Part shown: piece after piece, positions 37,511 to 37,862 of the stretch
How the letters are laid out: each line of letters opens with the position of its first letter
Position numbering within the stretch: position 1 is the stretch's first letter
NCBI GenBank assembly: GCA_025451315.1
Contig: JANWKP010000043.1
Span: 1-37,862 of the forward strand
Direction: 5' to 3'
Origin: Nitrososphaerales archaeon
GTDB taxonomy: Archaea; Thermoproteota; Nitrososphaeria; Nitrososphaerales; Nitrososphaeraceae
Length of the DNA stretch: 37,862 nt
Notes under the pieces: generated by a model
What the model saw: only the letters and a program-made list of their open reading frames with translations
What the model was told of the DNA's origin: nothing
Databases searched by the model: none
Position numbers and translations under genes: made by a program

Positions 37511-37575
37511 CGCCGGGAGAGGGATTCGAACCTCGTAGTCAATCTCGGGGGTTCTTTAATAGATTTCGAGGAAAC
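37511..37575 (-). other. tRNA 3'-end-like fragment B (possible pseudo-tRNA or att remnant)
   Basis: Reverse complement ...AACCCCCGAGATTGACTACGAGGTTCGAATCCCTCTCCCGGCG resembles a T-arm plus 3' acceptor strand. The matching 5' acceptor GCCGGGA (plus-strand TCCCGGC) is absent from the downstream plus sequence to the window end. Confidence 0.45.
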
Positions 37576-37862
37576 CTAATTGATATTTTAGATCTAGAAA
37601 GAAAAAATAGAGATAGATTTGCTATGGAGAATAATCAAAAATTAGGGATTTGGTAAAAACAATTACCCCTTATAATACCAATATATTTGTTGATCACCCA
37701 TCAAAGTTAGGCAATGGATCGGTAGTTAAGATGGTAATCCTCCTATTCTAACTAAAGGAATAAGATTTCCAGAAGAGTCTTGGATTGACAACCACCACTA
37801 ATGGCAGCATAATCGTCATTACACTCAACACTTGACATTAGTGATTCATGAGGAAAATGGTC

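Noticed and set aside
1-37862. CRISPR array, toxin-antitoxin or phage-defence island
   Set aside because: No spaced direct repeats were seen, and no Cas, toxin or defence domains were recognised; the only R-M-like gene is the lone methyltransferase.

Overview
AT-rich archaeal chromosomal window. The gene complement points to Nitrososphaerota/Thaumarchaeota: ribosomal protein S17e, EndA, class I lysyl-tRNA synthetase, archaeal Elp3, a CdvB/ESCRT-III-like protein, GHMP shikimate kinase and the ADH/DHQ-synthase-II early shikimate route. That lineage call is inferred from protein families only. Most of the window is core metabolism and translation. A minus-strand cluster (about 6.5-17.6 kb) runs nadE, ADH synthase, DHQ synthase II, an orphan DNA methyltransferase, aroD, aroE, GHMP shikimate kinase, aroA, aroC, a chorismate mutase-aminotransferase fusion and tyrA. 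The most notable observations are: (1) an in-frame TGA splitting DHQ synthase II exactly where the conserved GEGMLVG glycine is expected, 6 nt before an in-frame ATG; (2) a large HTH + ATP-cone + NrdD-like protein that ends at the Zn ribbon, where a glycyl-radical tail would be expected, encoded next to a class II ribonucleotide reductase and a CdvB paralog; (3) a DNA methyltransferase embedded in the aro cluster; (4) two decayed transposases; (5) tandem tRNA T-arm-like fragments and a low-coding region at the right end. No CRISPR array, rRNA or intact tRNA was recognised. All calls come from reading translations and motifs; no searches were run.
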